DNA of 64,000 nt from Combretum micranthum (Eukaryota > Streptophyta > Magnoliopsida > Myrtales > Combretaceae), in the NCBI GenBank assembly GCA_024138025.1, contig JAMXBD010000405.1, forward strand, positions 558,001 to 622,000, in the 5' to 3' direction. A model generated the notes under the pieces. It saw nothing but the letters and a program-made list of their open reading frames with translations, made no database searches and was not told the origin of the DNA. The stretch's first letter is position 1, and every line of letters begins with the position of its first letter. This document shows positions 1 to 12,800 of this stretch, one piece after another. The translations under genes were made by a program, and so were the position numbers.

Positions 1-1738
1 TGTCCTCTAACTTTTGCTTGTTAGATAAAAGTTCCTTCAGGAACTTATATTTTGGCATCTACGAAAGTGCCTCAATAAATAGAATATTGATATGCAGTTG
101 TTTAAAAAGTTCAAGGAATTTACTAAACCATTCCTTGTCTTTGGTCTAATTGAGGCGTGTTGGGTATGGAATCTGTGGCACATATTCCTTTACAATTGGT
201 GGTGATTTCTTTTCAATGTCTTACTTCTCAGGCTCCGCTTTATTTAGTTCAGACCATTGGCTTTCTCCTTTCTGTAGCTCCTTATGCTTCTCAGGTTGTA
301 GTTCCTTCCCACTTCTCATAGTTATGGCATTCGCTTGTTCCCCTGGGTTAAGCTCAGTGTTACTAGGGAGGGAATTCGATTGCCTCTCAGACATCATCTT
401 AGCTAATTGGTCAATTTACTTCTCAAGGTTATGAATGGAAGTCTCTTGATTCCAATGTCTTGCTTTGGAGCTTTGAATGAATTGACTCATGAAGTCTTCC
501 AAACTAGTCTTCTCATCCTACTGAGGTAGCTATATTGGTGGATGGGGCATAGGCTGGTTAGATGGCATCTATTGCTTCTAGAATCCATGTGGACACTTTG
601 ATCTCTACACATTATGACTGCCATAAGAGAAATTAAGGTGATTTCTCCAGCCTAGACTATATGTGCTACTGTAAAGATTGTTCTATTGCCTATTCTGATT
701 GCTTAGGTGGTCTGCTTATTTAGTTTGCTCTAGAAAATATTTTCACTCAACTCTTCATACTAGAATGATGGTGATTGGGGACTCTTGATGCTCATAACTT
801 GCTTGCTCGTGCATCCATTTTGGCAACAAAACTAGTTGTCCGATCAACTTCACATAATTCGATAGCTCTTACTTGCCTCTGTTATTACCCCATTGATAAT
901 TGTTCTTTGCCATATCCACAAATAGCTTCAAGGTTTCTTCCGGGTCTTAGAGTTAAGAGTACCGCCAGCTGCAACATCAACTAATTAGCAAATGGCTAAG
1001 TTGAGACCATTATAAAAGGTCTGAACCTATATCCAGGAGGCAATTGGTGATGTGGACATCTCCTCAACAACTCTTTCTACCTTTGCTAGGCATCGTATAA
1101 GGTCTCAATATCTTGCTACATGAAGGATGAAATATCGTTCTGGAGTTTAACAATTTTGCATGGTGGAAAATAATTATCTAGAAACTGCTTAACTGTGTCC
1201 TCCCAAGTGGTGAGAGCTCCTGGACTTAGGGATATTAACCATTTCTTGGCCTTCCCTCTAAATAAAAAGGGGAACAATCATAGACGCATTGCATCATTAG
1301 CAACCTCGTTATTTTTTAAAGCCCCACAAATTTCTAAGAAATTGTGAATGTGTTCATGTGGGTCCTCATCAAGTAGAGCTCGATCACCATACTCTTAATC
1401 TCAAAATTGTTTGCATTAATATGTGCTTTTATAATAGTTGGCCTAGTGCTATCAAGTGTAGCCTTACATAGTCTAGATTGGTTTTAGGTATTCTTATGCC
1501 ATCACTTCATGCACTTCCTCTTCATTACTCTAAGATGATTTTGTTTCACTATATAAAGACTCTTCATGTAGTTCTTCCTCTTTTACCTCTGTCTTAATGT
1601 ATGTATTTGATGTCTCTTCCCCAGTTGCTGACTGCCTTGAAGATTTAGCAGTCATCTTCTTATGAATCCTATAAAGTGTTCTCTCAATCTCAAGGTCTAG
1701 ATCAAGAATGTCAGAAGAAAGATTCCTTGTTATGTATT
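1..1738 (-). pseudogene. Athila-like gag and start of pol (decayed)
   Basis: The minus strand reads through a retrotransposon gag domain with many stops and frameshifts. A gag N-terminal stretch rich in acidic residues lies at about 1560-1740. The central capsid-like segment is at about 1130-1330 and includes the motif LTTWEDTV. FYNGLNLAI lies near 1000-1020, and a PEETLKLF-like segment in another frame near 920-940. Towards position 1 comes the segment before the protease, FLELFKQLHINI followed by KFLKELLSNKQKLED, which is characteristic of Athila pol. At least ten in-frame stops show it cannot make a capsid protein. No zinc knuckle was confirmed. Confidence 0.8.
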
Positions 1739-1859
1739 ATAGAAGCAAACAATCACAAGTTAGAATTGTTTAAAAGATGGGGAGAAGGAAAAGAAATAAA
1801 TCAAATAAAAAAATGACTAAAGTAATAGATACTAAGGTTTTCCCTAATATTGCTATGCT

Positions 1860-1888
1860 AGATCCTCGCAACAGTACAAAAAAAAAAT
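1860..1888 (-). other. Primer binding site relic next to the Athila LTR
   Basis: Immediately inside the LTR, the minus strand reads TGTACTGTTGCGAGGATC, which resembles the TGGCGCCGTTGCCGGGGATC-type site found just inside the 5' LTR of many plant gypsy elements. Several bases have decayed. The assignment is by position and resemblance only. Confidence 0.5.
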
Positions 1889-3357
1889 TGATAAGAGCTT
1901 GTTCGTCGTATCAAATAATAAATAATAAAATCCAAAAGAAATACTACTGCAATAAGGCAACGCACTTATCGGTTGCGGAATAGAATTACTATAAGTTTTG
2001 TCATCTAGGATCTTGAAAGCAAGTACTAGTATTACCTATTCTCTACTATCGAGCCTAACTCTTAAGATGATGATTAATTATTTAAACTACTAATTAACTA
2101 ATTTAGCAAACCCCTACAATTAATTATGAGTGCTTTCATGAGATGTATTCAATCACAAAATATACCCTTCATCTTGATTTACCCTAAATCCTAATTTTCT
2201 TATAATAAAATATTGATTAACAAATTGTTTATGCTTTGCATTGCATGAATTCTCAATTAAAGTAATTACTTCCTCAAGTTAATTAATTCCTAAACCTGCA
2301 TAAGATAGTGGAAACCTCTTAATCACTAACACCATATAAGATTACATTAAAGTATATAATTTCCAATTAAAGATTTAATCCTTACATAGAAAATCGAAGT
2401 TTTCCTACATTTAGATAAAACATGTAATTTCTCCATTCATCAGGATCTATCTTATTAGATGAAATCTTTTTCTATCTAATAAAATTCATATATGTAATTA
2501 ATTTGCGAGCATCAATAAGACAATAAAAACACATGAATAGATACAAAGGTATAAACTTTCGGTCAATCAATGAACAATTTAATTACATGGTTTAGGGTTT
2601 CAATGATTTAGGGCATAAAGAATTACTCGTACATGGGGATTACAATGAAAACAGAAAATTTAGAACAGTAATAAGTAAACATGATGAAAAAAATGAACCG
2701 TTAATGATGATTTTATGATATCCAATTTAGGTACATTACTTCTCTCTTGAAGTTCATGGTTTTTCTCTCCTAGGGCTTGAGCTAAAAGATTATAAAGTAC
2801 AAAAATAAGGTAGCTATTTATAGTTTTTAGTGAAAACCGAGTTATCCCTCCTTTTATACGACCATGCTCGAGGTAGAGTAGCACTGGGAATCCACCAACA
2901 TCAGGATTTTACAATGTGCACAGACCAGGCTACACGGTTGTGCTAGGGCAAGGGTATAACTCAGTACTTTACTTTGCGTCTATTCTCCTCTTCCCTAGCT
3001 TTTACATGGTAGTGCTTGAGCAAGGGCACATATTTACTTGCACACTGATTTGTCCTTTTCTGTCTTCCTTACTTGTGTTAAATGAGGGGTTGAAAATTGA
3101 AAGCCTACTGATTTGTTCCCTACCTCCAACATGGCTATGCATAAGGTAGTGCATGTGCAAAATTTAGCTCCTGATCAAAACTTTGTCAAATTCGTCTTGA
3201 TTTTGCTCAAAGTATTGCAAAACCTTCTAAATATATTCTTTAAGCTCTAACATGAATATTTCACTAATGAGTGTCCTTTTCTTCATTAAATTACATGAAA
3301 TACATATCAGATATATCTAAATAAATACTAAAAATAAGGGTCTTTTTACGCTTATCA
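1889..3357 (-). repeat. LTR of Athila-like element (1469 bp)
   Basis: On the minus strand it starts TGATAAGCGTAAAAAGACCC and ends GCTCTTATCA, a matching terminal inverted repeat. The length is normal for Athila LTRs. The plus-strand bases after it (3358-3362, ACTCT) would be the target-site copy. All short open frames inside it are incidental. Confidence 0.78.
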
Positions 3358-4505
3358 ACTCTTTGGTACCATTTTTGTCAAGCCCTTAGGAGTTAATTAA
3401 AACAAGTATTTCTTTTCTAGGAACCCACACTAACTTGTTTTTATGGCTTAAATATATCACTTTCATTAGTACAAAACTGTGTACATTATGACCAAGATTT
3501 TCACAATAGTTGCAAGTTCCATAAGTAGCTCTCATGAACCGTGTTTTATGAAACTTGCAACTATTGTTCCTATCATAGCTAAATTCCATACTTGTTTGAA
3601 CCACATTTTTGCAATTCGAGGAGAGTGCTTAAATCCTTCTCTCCCTCGGTGAATTTGTATATGATTGCATTTACTTCACATAAATTAGCTTTCAACTTTT
3701 CATTTTCACTTCTAAGTTCAACTAGTTCTTTCATGGAACCATTATTTTTAACATCACTTTTATCTTCACCATTTTGCATTTTGACTTCAAGATCAAGTAA
3801 ATCATTTTTAGTATTTAATTTCTCATTTATTTTGTTTAACTCATCATTTCTTTCGTTTAACTTAACATTCTCTAATCTCATATATTCAATTTATTCATGC
3901 AATTTTTTATTTTCTACTTTAATTTCTTCATGCTCATTCCTAAAAACATTAAGCTCATCTCCTACTTTCCTCATTAAACACTTAAGCGTGCTATTCACAT
4001 TTTCATGTTAATTAGTTTATTGCATGCTTTATCATACATATCATAAATCTAATCATAAGGAACATGTGAAGAAGTAGATCATATCTCATCATCTAAGGTC
4101 ATTAGACATACTTCTTCATCCAAATCATATGAATCTTCATCACTCTATATGGCCACATAAACTCTTTTCTTTTCATGTTGCTTTCCTTCTTAACATTTGG
4201 GCAATATTGTTGAACATGCCCAAGTTTGTTGTACTTGAAGCAAGTGATGGTCTTTCTCGATTTTGAGGAGCCGACATCATCATTCTTCTTAATCGTCTTA
4301 TTTACCTTCAAGAACATGGTAAACTTCTTTGTAACCCTATTCAACTCTTCATCATCTTCCTCACTTCCTTCCTCTTCACTTGAGCTTGAGCAAGAGGTCT
4401 TAAGAGTTATTTCTCTCTTGGTTGACTATTCTTTTTATCTTTTGATCATCTCATGAATCTTTAAGTGGCAAGAAGTTGCTCCTCATGCTACACATCTAGT
4501 ATGCA
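3358..4505 (-). pseudogene. Ty1-copia gag fragment, interrupted by the Athila LTR
   Basis: The minus strand holds the C-terminal half of a copia gag-pol polyprotein. From 5' to 3' it shows an acidic Ser/Glu-rich linker (about 4340-4420), a CCHC zinc knuckle with its second Cys changed to Tyr (4199-4242), and a long Lys/Glu/Asn-rich coiled coil (3579-3881). A second knuckle-like motif, CNYCENLGHNVHS (3473-3514), has lost its last Cys. A VWVP-type segment follows near 3420. Several frameshifts are present. The frame stops exactly where the Athila LTR begins, so the rest of the polyprotein was displaced. The CCHC plus coiled coil arrangement resembles Tnt1/SIRE-type elements; the lineage is inferred. 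Confidence 0.7.
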
Positions 4506-5450
4506 TAGTCGGTATTAATTAGGATGAGTGGCCTATTTATAGCTTGGCCTTCTAGAAAACCTAAGGTGTTACTAGCCATGATCTTTCACTTTAGATGCGA
4601 TTAAGTAATTATCTTAGATTTCTAGCTTTAATACTAATTTTAGAAATCTAGTAACACATAAAGAAAGCGAGCTATACATTAAGGTTGATCTTGTCAAGCT
4701 TTAATGTTTAATTCATGCACAACAATAAATAAGCAATAGTAATAATAAAGAGATAGAGTTGAAGAGAATCACATCAAGATTTAACATGGAGTCTGGCCTA
4801 CCTCCTAATCTCCACAATTCACATAATGCCTCCCTCAATGAAGGACTTCACACACTTTATTTCACTTCAACAAACAATGCGCTAATGGAACATGTAACGG
4901 TTGTGCCTTTACAATTTTTACACATACACATACTAAACACAACTCAAGTCACTCGAGTGTATAATAGATAAACACTAGTGCAATGCCTTACATAAGATAG
5001 CAAATGATAACTTAATGGCACTATACTTTAGTTCTCAATCTTACAAAGATAAGCAAAAGAAGCACAAGAGTGATTTCAAATAGAGTTGATATAAGGGAGT
5101 TCAATTACACTTAATGAGCTCAACAACGATCCTTCAAAAACATGGTCATTGACCTTTTTTCCCCTTTCATTCAACTTCAATTAATGCTTTCTAACAACTG
5201 GTTTCAGCCTTATAGGCGAGCTAATCCAAAAACCTGCCATCTCACCAGAATACAAAATTTGCTTGAAATATAGGCATACTTACAAGCTGGTAATGTCATT
5301 GCTAGAGGAAAATTTGTACTGACTTGTTGGTATACTATATACTTGCACAATTCTACTAAAAACATAATACAAAACACAAACACAAACATAAACACAAATA
5401 TTTGCACATTTTCAATACATTTCACATCAAACAGTATAGTCAATTAAGTG
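4506..5450. other. Unassigned sequence, probably LTR or leader remnant
   Basis: No gene is seen. The stretch at about 4735-4845 resembles 30380-30490, which lies in a Sirevirus-type LTR; both contain an AAATAAAGAGATAgAGTT-like core and a TCTCCACAATTC/TCTCCACAGTCC core. Its position upstream of the copia gag fits a decayed LTR of the same element. No termini could be defined. Confidence 0.35.
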
Positions 5451-8400
5451 TAACTTATCCATAACTTTTGTATAATTATACGATACATTTTCTCATCAAA
5501 ATTCACATTGAACCCACCAGTTCAACATTTATTCCTCTCACTATTCCTCCTTTCACCACTTTACATAATAAGGCTCAACCTTAGCTCTCTTCCTTCTACT
5601 TTTCTAAGGTTTGCTACTAACAATTTGTGTGTTTATGTAAGGTAAAATGGGATAGATAACTTGGTTATTCGAGTGAACCAACAACTCTTACAAGATGCTA
5701 TTACTGAAAGGGTTTCAATACTTTCCCTCTCTTCTTTCTTTATATTTTTACTTCATCTTTATAGTTGTAATTTTCTATTAAATGTTAACAGAAAGTAGTT
5801 ATTCTAATTACATTGATTGTTATTCTAGTTATATCAACTATTTTAAGTTACAACTAACTATAGTTTCAACAAATCTGAGCTGAATGACAACCTATTCTTG
5901 AATCTATGTAACATAATAGTCTCTTAGCTTTGATGAAGGTTGTCTCGACCTTATTTCTTTGTCTGCAACATCTCCCCTTTAAACTATACCTTTAGTTATC
6001 ATTTCTCATCATGTTCTTATTATGACCTACATATATTATTTAATTTAGTATTAAAAAAATAGATTTTTTAGATTTTAAAATTAAAGGTTGAGATACAACT
6101 TTAAATAAAAGAAAAAAATAAATGTTTTTAATGGGCTAGATTTCTTATTGTGGTTTCATCTTGTTTTAAAAGCCGACTCTATCCAATGAGGTATCAAACC
6201 ATACTGAGAATCCTATAAAAGCCTCATAGAGTATTTATCGGGTAAATAAATTATGTATCTTATAACGGCTCACTTTGCTTGCCTTCCTATTAATTAATGT
6301 TTATTTAAATACACTTCCACAATAGATTAGTTGGCAAAGTTTTAGTTTGAGTTTCCAAGGTCAGTATTCAATTTTTACATCTTCGATCACTTAATTCATA
6401 AATTAATTAGAATCTTGTATTAATGTCAAATTTAAATCAAATTGGTTAATTTTCAAATCAATGTTGAGTTATAATATAATTTGTTTTTTCTCATTAATTT
6501 ATTTATTAAAATTCAAGAAATATACATGGCATGGAAAATTCTTAATCATGTTTGTTTTTTCATGGGAATAGTCTCATAAGTTACTGAATGACTTTAAATT
6601 TTATATCCAACCAAAATCATGTTAACTCCTATCATTATTTTATTAGTTGGATGATATAATCATACGACAATAATAAATGAAAAATTAGAGAAGGTTTAAA
6701 GGCTTTTTTTTTTCTTTTCCTAATTGGTAAGGCTATCAACGGTTATTTAAAATTCAAATCTAAAATGGTTTTTTTCCCCCTTTTGTCTCAAAGTGATTTA
6801 GTAACGGAACTGGGTTCATTATTTATAAAAACAAGCCATTCTAACTTAGATCTTTTTGTTTCGTATTTCAAAACCTTCTTCAATATTCTTCTTTTTAGTA
6901 GAATCGACTCTCTATAACTAGTTTTCTTGAATTTTCTAATATAGTATAGCTTGTATGGTCTGTGATTGTAACTAAATTTACCCTTTTAAAAAGTCTTGCC
7001 AACTTACAAAAAGAAGCAGCTGTCTCTTTGTAATCTATGGCTTTAAAGTGTCCAAGACAACATCAATAATGGGCCTATGGATGAAACCACTCGAGAAACC
7101 AACCCAATGGTCATAGGACTTCGTGGCCAACGCAAATTAGCGTACCAAATTGATGGTAAAAAAAAAAAGAACTTTAAAAATAAATTATTTTTACCTAACT
7201 TCCTGTTTGTTTTGTTTTTTTTTTTATATATATATTGGAGAAATAGTCTATCAATGTTGGACCATGTTAGGAATATTAGTGAAAGTTTAATAATATGTTG
7301 CTTTTTATACATTAATTAAGTTTAAGCATTAAATTAAATTTTTATATAAAGTTTAGCTGTAAAACTAAAAAAGTACTCGAACTAAGCACATTTTTGAATT
7401 TTTTATGATTACTCTCCCACTCAAACACGACACAGAACGAACCGAATTTCAGTGTACAAGGTTACAAAATGCACGCGAAGAAAATTCCAAACAACAACCT
7501 GTCATTCGTATGGTTTTTGAAGCCAAATTTTGTGGCTCTGAATTAATAGCAATTGGTCCCCCATTCCGGGTGAGCTATACAATTCATGGATAGGAATAGA
7601 GCAAAGCGAGTACTCATCACTTCATTTATCCCTATATCCCGTCCCATCTTGACCCACATCCCGTCTCATGTGGGCTATAGCGACCTAGAGTACTCGGGAT
7701 TTGTGAACCACATCCATCGCCCACAGCGACTATTTTACATGGAAAGAGGCAGACTTTGAACACAAGTTATGTATGAGTATGACTTCTCAAAACAAAATTA
7801 GAACAAAATCAAATATCTCATTCAACTATAATGATTTAAAAAAAAAAAGGACCCAACTAGTAAAATGTTAGGAAATATCAAAGATCAATGGACTTTATTG
7901 TGTTACTAGTCCCATAAATAATTAAACAGTTCAATTTATACATGATTAGACCATAATATCATTTTAACTCTTAATAGCAATTTAAGGGAAAATAAAAGTT
8001 CCATAACAATGCAAACTCTAAGTAAACTATAATATAGGTTTTGTCAAAACTATTTATTATTGAAAAATAAGTCATTACTATTGTTTTTAATTATCCCACT
8101 TAAATAAAGATAGATAAAAATAAAAGACTAATATTGTCCACATAAATGAGTTTGTGCTCCATCTATTGCTTACCCCTTCAAATGATACCAATTAAAAGAT
8201 CTAAATTCCTAAGCCAACTGCTCTTTAAATAAATTGAAAGAAAAGGTACTCATCAAAATAAAATATTTGATAATATCTATATATTGGACTTATTTACCCT
8301 TAAATGTATAGTTTTGTTCATGGTCTAATATGGACCATGAGCCTTCCAAACAGAGTCCAATTCATTAGCCATTTGGATCAACCTATTCGTCTAAGATCCA

Positions 8401-9479
8401 ATCAATGCCAGTAACAGCCTGAAACCCCACAAAGGCACCTATCACATTAGCTCGATGAATTGGCCGACTCCTTCAACATTCAGTTAGTACAGTAATTGGC
8501 ATCTCTTGATATGCTCTCCTCGGTCAAGTTCAGTACATGTGAACATAGATTAGAGAGTTCATCCCACGTCCATCATAATTCACATCAACTGCTTACTCAC
8601 CTACTCTTCTATATCCCATTGTGCACTCAACCGTCGGGAATCATCTAGCGATAAATTATTATCTCCCCTTCACGAGAGTAATGATGCTGCCTAGATTAAC
8701 TCTTACAATAATCATTATTTACCCACAAATCAATATACTTGCTAACTTAGGTATTAGAGTGATCATGTCGGGCCCAATCCCGACATGCCACTAGCCATGT
8801 TCTATTTTGCAATCCCACAATCCCTTCAAGTCTAGTTTAGATTGTTTATATTTAATCTCTACTGGATTAAAACTAACACCAAGTTAATTGAAAAATTCAA
8901 ATAAGTTTTTATTTTTATAAGTTAATCAGCTCTTCTCATTGAGTTGTCTACGTTGAGAATCTGTGAATTCTTTATTTCACATTTCTATTCTTTATTTACT
9001 GTCTTCGGTTATATTTATCAGTATGTGTAAGATTTTCGTGAATAGAATTTAAAAAAAGAAAATACTCTCATTTTGAAGTTTGATTATACACTTCACGAAG
9101 CGACAAATATACGGAAATATGGATAAAAGATAATCTTTTTTTTTCTTTTAATAACTAGCCTTTGTTATGCGTTAATAATTTTTTTGTTATAATAATTTAT
9201 ATTAAAAAACAAACCACCCAAGACAACTAAAACTGTGTAAAGGGCACATTTAAAACTAAATAAATAAATAAATAAAATATAGACAAAATAAGGGCCACAG
9301 CGGCCCTAAGTAGCGTCACTGCCACATTTCAAATTATATAATTAATATATATATATATAAATATATATAAAAGATAAGTTATAACCCAATTGGCGTATAT
9401 TCTGTCTGGATACCTCGGAATGTTGGACTCGGACCTGCCCTTTTACAGAGGAATTTGTGGCCTCAAGTCAGATGGAGAG
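5451..9479. other. Intergenic spacer, no recognised gene
   Basis: AT-rich DNA with homopolymer runs. I see no conserved protein in either strand. The short open frames at 7043-7319 overlap on opposite strands across a poly-A/T tract and look spurious. A somewhat GC-richer stretch at 8380-8830 has no ORF or motif I recognise. A palindrome with 7-bp arms (CATGGTC/GACCATG) lies near 8320-8340. Confidence 0.5.
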
Positions 9480-9664
9480 GCCATCAGTGACCCAAAGAGT
9501 CCTAACAGCCAATATTTTAATGCCACGTGCCATGCATGACATTTTAGAAGATATGGCGCCAAGCGTTCTCCTCAACCATATGAAGCTCACAAAAAAGCAC
9601 ATGCGACTTGGGAATAAAAACCACAATTGGCTTAGCTTGCTTCAAGAACCAAACACAAAGAAAG
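9480..9664 (+). promoter_or_regulatory. GBSSI promoter and 5' untranslated exon relic
   Basis: This stretch lies upstream of the GBSSI coding exons. It carries a G-box, CACGTG at 9524-9529, next to an RY element, CATGCATG at 9531-9538. Both are known plant cis-elements, the RY motif typically in seed-active promoters. A possible TATA-like AATAAAAA lies near 9613. A 5' splice site (AAAG/GTATTA) at 9664/9665 suggests a noncoding first exon joined to an acceptor at 9880 or 9890. Plant GBSSI genes usually have such an intron in the 5' UTR. The transcription start is not known. Confidence 0.5.
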
Positions 9665-9898
9665 GTATTAATTTTCCATTTATAATACATATTTTTTAAT
9701 GTCTTAACGTGGTATTGATTTTAATTTTAATCACTCTCATGATATCATTTGACATCAAAGATGTCTTGAATAAGATGCTGCTTATGAGGGGAATGTTTTC
9801 CTTGTCCTTGATTTCATGTTTTCATTACTGTTATCCTGCCTGCCAGGTAACTAAATGATACTCTTGATGGCTGCATGCAGCACTTTGCAGATAATCCA

Positions 9899-12800
9899 AT
9901 GGCATCTGTTGATGCCGCTCGGTTCATCTCAAGGACCTCTCATGGCAATTCCACCATGGCACCCAGGTCTGAATCTAATATGATATTTGTTGAAAATGCC
10001 CTGAGAAACCGAACCGCTACTCACAGTGGACCGAGGGCTTTGAACAAGTTTGATATGCTGCAACTGAGGACTTGCACTAGTACAGCTTCCAGGAAATGGA
10101 GAAGAAAAGGGTCGAAATCTGCAATTGAAAGACGACCAGTAGCAATCAAATGTGGGATGTCAATTGTATTTATTGGAGCAGAAGTTGGACCCTGGAGTAA
10201 AACCGGTGGGCTTGGTGATGTCCTTGGTGGTCTTCCTCCAGCTATGGCTGTAATTTTATCTTACATTCATCTGTTCTTAGCCAGAGACGCTTCCTTGTAT
10301 TTTGTTTTGAAATACAAATCCGAATGATTGTTGTTTTAGCCATAACTTTTAGCTGGTTATGGATCTAAAATTCATTATATCGGCACAGGCTAATGGACAC
10401 CGTGTTATGACAATTGCTCCTCGCTACGACCAGTACAGAGATGCTTGGGATACAGATGCTGGCTGAGGTAATTGATCTTTCCCTTCTAAGTTTTACAATT
10501 TTCTTCATAGATTTGCTTCAGAATGCGCACGTAATTGATTCCTTGTCATTAAAAGGTTCTTGTTGGGGATAAAGTTGAGACAGTTCGTTTCTTCCATTGC
10601 TACAAGCGAGGCGTGGACCTGTTTTTGTGGATCATCATATTTTCCTTGCCAAGGTGCATGTTTCTGATTTAATTGGAAAAAAAAAAATTACCCATTGACC
10701 AAGGAGATCTCAAGCAGACCGGAGCTAAATTTCTGTTATTAATTGAAATTTTTAAGGTTTGGGGGAAAAGTGGATCCAAGCTGTATGGCCCTATAGCTGG
10801 AGAAGATTACGAGGATAACCAACAACTTCGGTTTAGCTTGTTCTGCCAGGTTCTTATCCTTTTCTTATATGCGTTTCGTATATATTTTCTTCATGTGCGT
10901 GATATTAGGTTCTTTGGGTGATAAATTTTTAGCATTCAGGGCAGCTGAGTTCTTATATTTTTCCTTCATGAGCTGTTATGCTGAACATTGTAGCTGATTT
11001 CAAATATTATGATTTTCAGGCAGCTCTAATAGCACCAAGAGCTCTTAATCTCAGCAACAGATACTTCTCCGGGCCATATGGTAGGAGCTTGTTCTAAATG
11101 CAAGTTCTCTTACACATATTGATTTAGCACACTCACATTCTTCTTCATATGCAGGTGAGGATGTCATTTTTGTAGCAAATGATTGGCATACAGCTCTAGT
11201 GCCCTGTTATTTGAAATCCATGTACAAGTCCAGAGGCATATACAAAAATGCAAAGGTAGACTAGTGTCTTCTTAAACATTCTATGATGTAGTTCTTATCA
11301 GATTCAACTCTGAAACCAGTTAATCTAATAGTTCAAGTTTCTAGGTACAATGTGGTCTTTTGTATCCGTTAATAGTTGAAACATCAGATACCAACTGAAT
11401 AGATATAAGCCGGTCACACATTTCAGGTGCTATTCTGCATCCACAACATAGCCTACCAGGGCAGATTTGCATTTGCGGATTTTTCATTGTTGAATCTTCC
11501 AAATCAATTTAAGGGATCTTTTGATTTCATTGATGGGTATGACTACTTGATTCTGTTATAGCCTTTGAATAAATCAATTCTTAAATAACATCAGGACTTA
11601 TATTCCCTTTTCCTTTTCTTTCTTTTCTTCTTCTTCTTCTTTTAAACAGGTATGAGAAACCAGTTAAAGGAAGGAAGATTAACTGGATGAAGGCAGGGAT
11701 AATGGAATCAGATAGTGTAGTGACAGTTAGTCCATATTATGCTGAGGATTGGTTTCCGGCATAGAGAAAGGTGTAGAACTAGATGCTGTTCTCAGAATGA
11801 AAACTTTACGTGGCATTGTAAATGGCATGGATGTCCAAGAGTGGAATCCGGCTACAGACAAATACATTGTTGTTAAATATGATATAAACTCAGTAAGAAC
11901 CTTTCTTACGTATCTCACTCGTTTCTCAGTATCTTCACCTCGCTTGAGAGCTTGGAATATCCATTAATTGATAAGAAGCAGTCCATGCTAATGATCAGTG
12001 TCTGATTTGATTAGGTGATGGCTGCAAAACTTCTACTGAAGGAAGCATTACAAGCACATGTCGGATTGCCTGTTGACAGCAGCATTCCTCTTATCGTTTC
12101 ATTGGTAGACTGAGGAGCAGAAGGTTCAGATATTCTTGTAGAAGCCATTCCTCAATTCATTGGTGAAAATGTTCAAATTATTGTTCTTGTAAGAGCTGAA
12201 AGAATTGAGAAAACTAATGAAACGTTACATTATTGTTTGCTATCTTGTATGTTCACTGGATATTTGTTATTGTGCAGGTAACTGGGAAGAAGCACATGGA
12301 GAAACAGCTTCTGCAGCTGATGGTTTTGTATCCTACCAAGGCAAGAGGAGTTGCGAAATTCAATGTGCCCCTTGCACATATGATCACAGCAGGGGCAGAT
12401 TTCATGTTGGTCCCAAGTAGATTTGAACCTTGTGGTTTGATTCAGCTTCATGCGATGCGATATGGAACGGTATAGGTCTTCTGTATCTAATTCCTCTCTA
12501 TGGAAGCCACAACTCTTATTGGTCCCTTTGCTTTTTAGGAGGAAAACTCTATCAAAACCATCGTGATATCAACATTAGTACTTTCATCCATGCTTTCTTT
12601 ACAGAGGCATCATACCTCTTAGGGTGGAATGCACTGATCATTCTTGAAAACTTCCTAAATTACACTGATGAAGGTGTTTACATAGGAAGTATGCGTACAA
12701 TTAAAAGATTGGGATGTTAGTATGATTTTAAAAGTTTTTACGGGATGTCAGAATATATGGCCCTTCTTTTTATGGATAAATCTTTTGATCTAAGCTTCGC

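Larger units (their letters stand above)
1..3357 (-). mobile_element. Athila-like Ty3/gypsy retrotransposon, 5' half
   Basis: On the minus strand the order is LTR (1889-3357), a primer-binding-site relic, an untranslated leader, gag, then the start of pol, which runs off the window at position 1. The LTR ends form a short inverted repeat, TGATAAG at one edge and CTTATCA at the other. Gag and the gag-pol junction read as Athila-type despite stops. The outer LTR edge abuts a copia reading frame that it interrupts, so this element is the younger of the two. The other LTR and the second target-site copy lie outside the window. Confidence 0.82.

Noticed and set aside
3592..4011. 139-residue Ser/Phe-rich plus-strand frame
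   Set aside because: Antisense shadow of the copia gag coiled coil.
6300..6480. Possible second tRNA-derived SINE
   Set aside because: The A-box resemblance is weak and the B box too decayed to support a call.
7043..7319. Overlapping plus and minus frames near 7.1 kb
   Set aside because: Mirror-image frames over a poly-A/T tract with no recognisable protein.
8318..8342. CATGGTC/GACCATG palindrome
   Set aside because: Arms of seven bases in AT-rich DNA are expected by chance, and no repeat context was found.
9457..9699. 80-codon open frame upstream of GBSSI
   Set aside because: It crosses the likely promoter and 5' UTR splice donor, with no conserved domain; better explained as promoter and noncoding exon.
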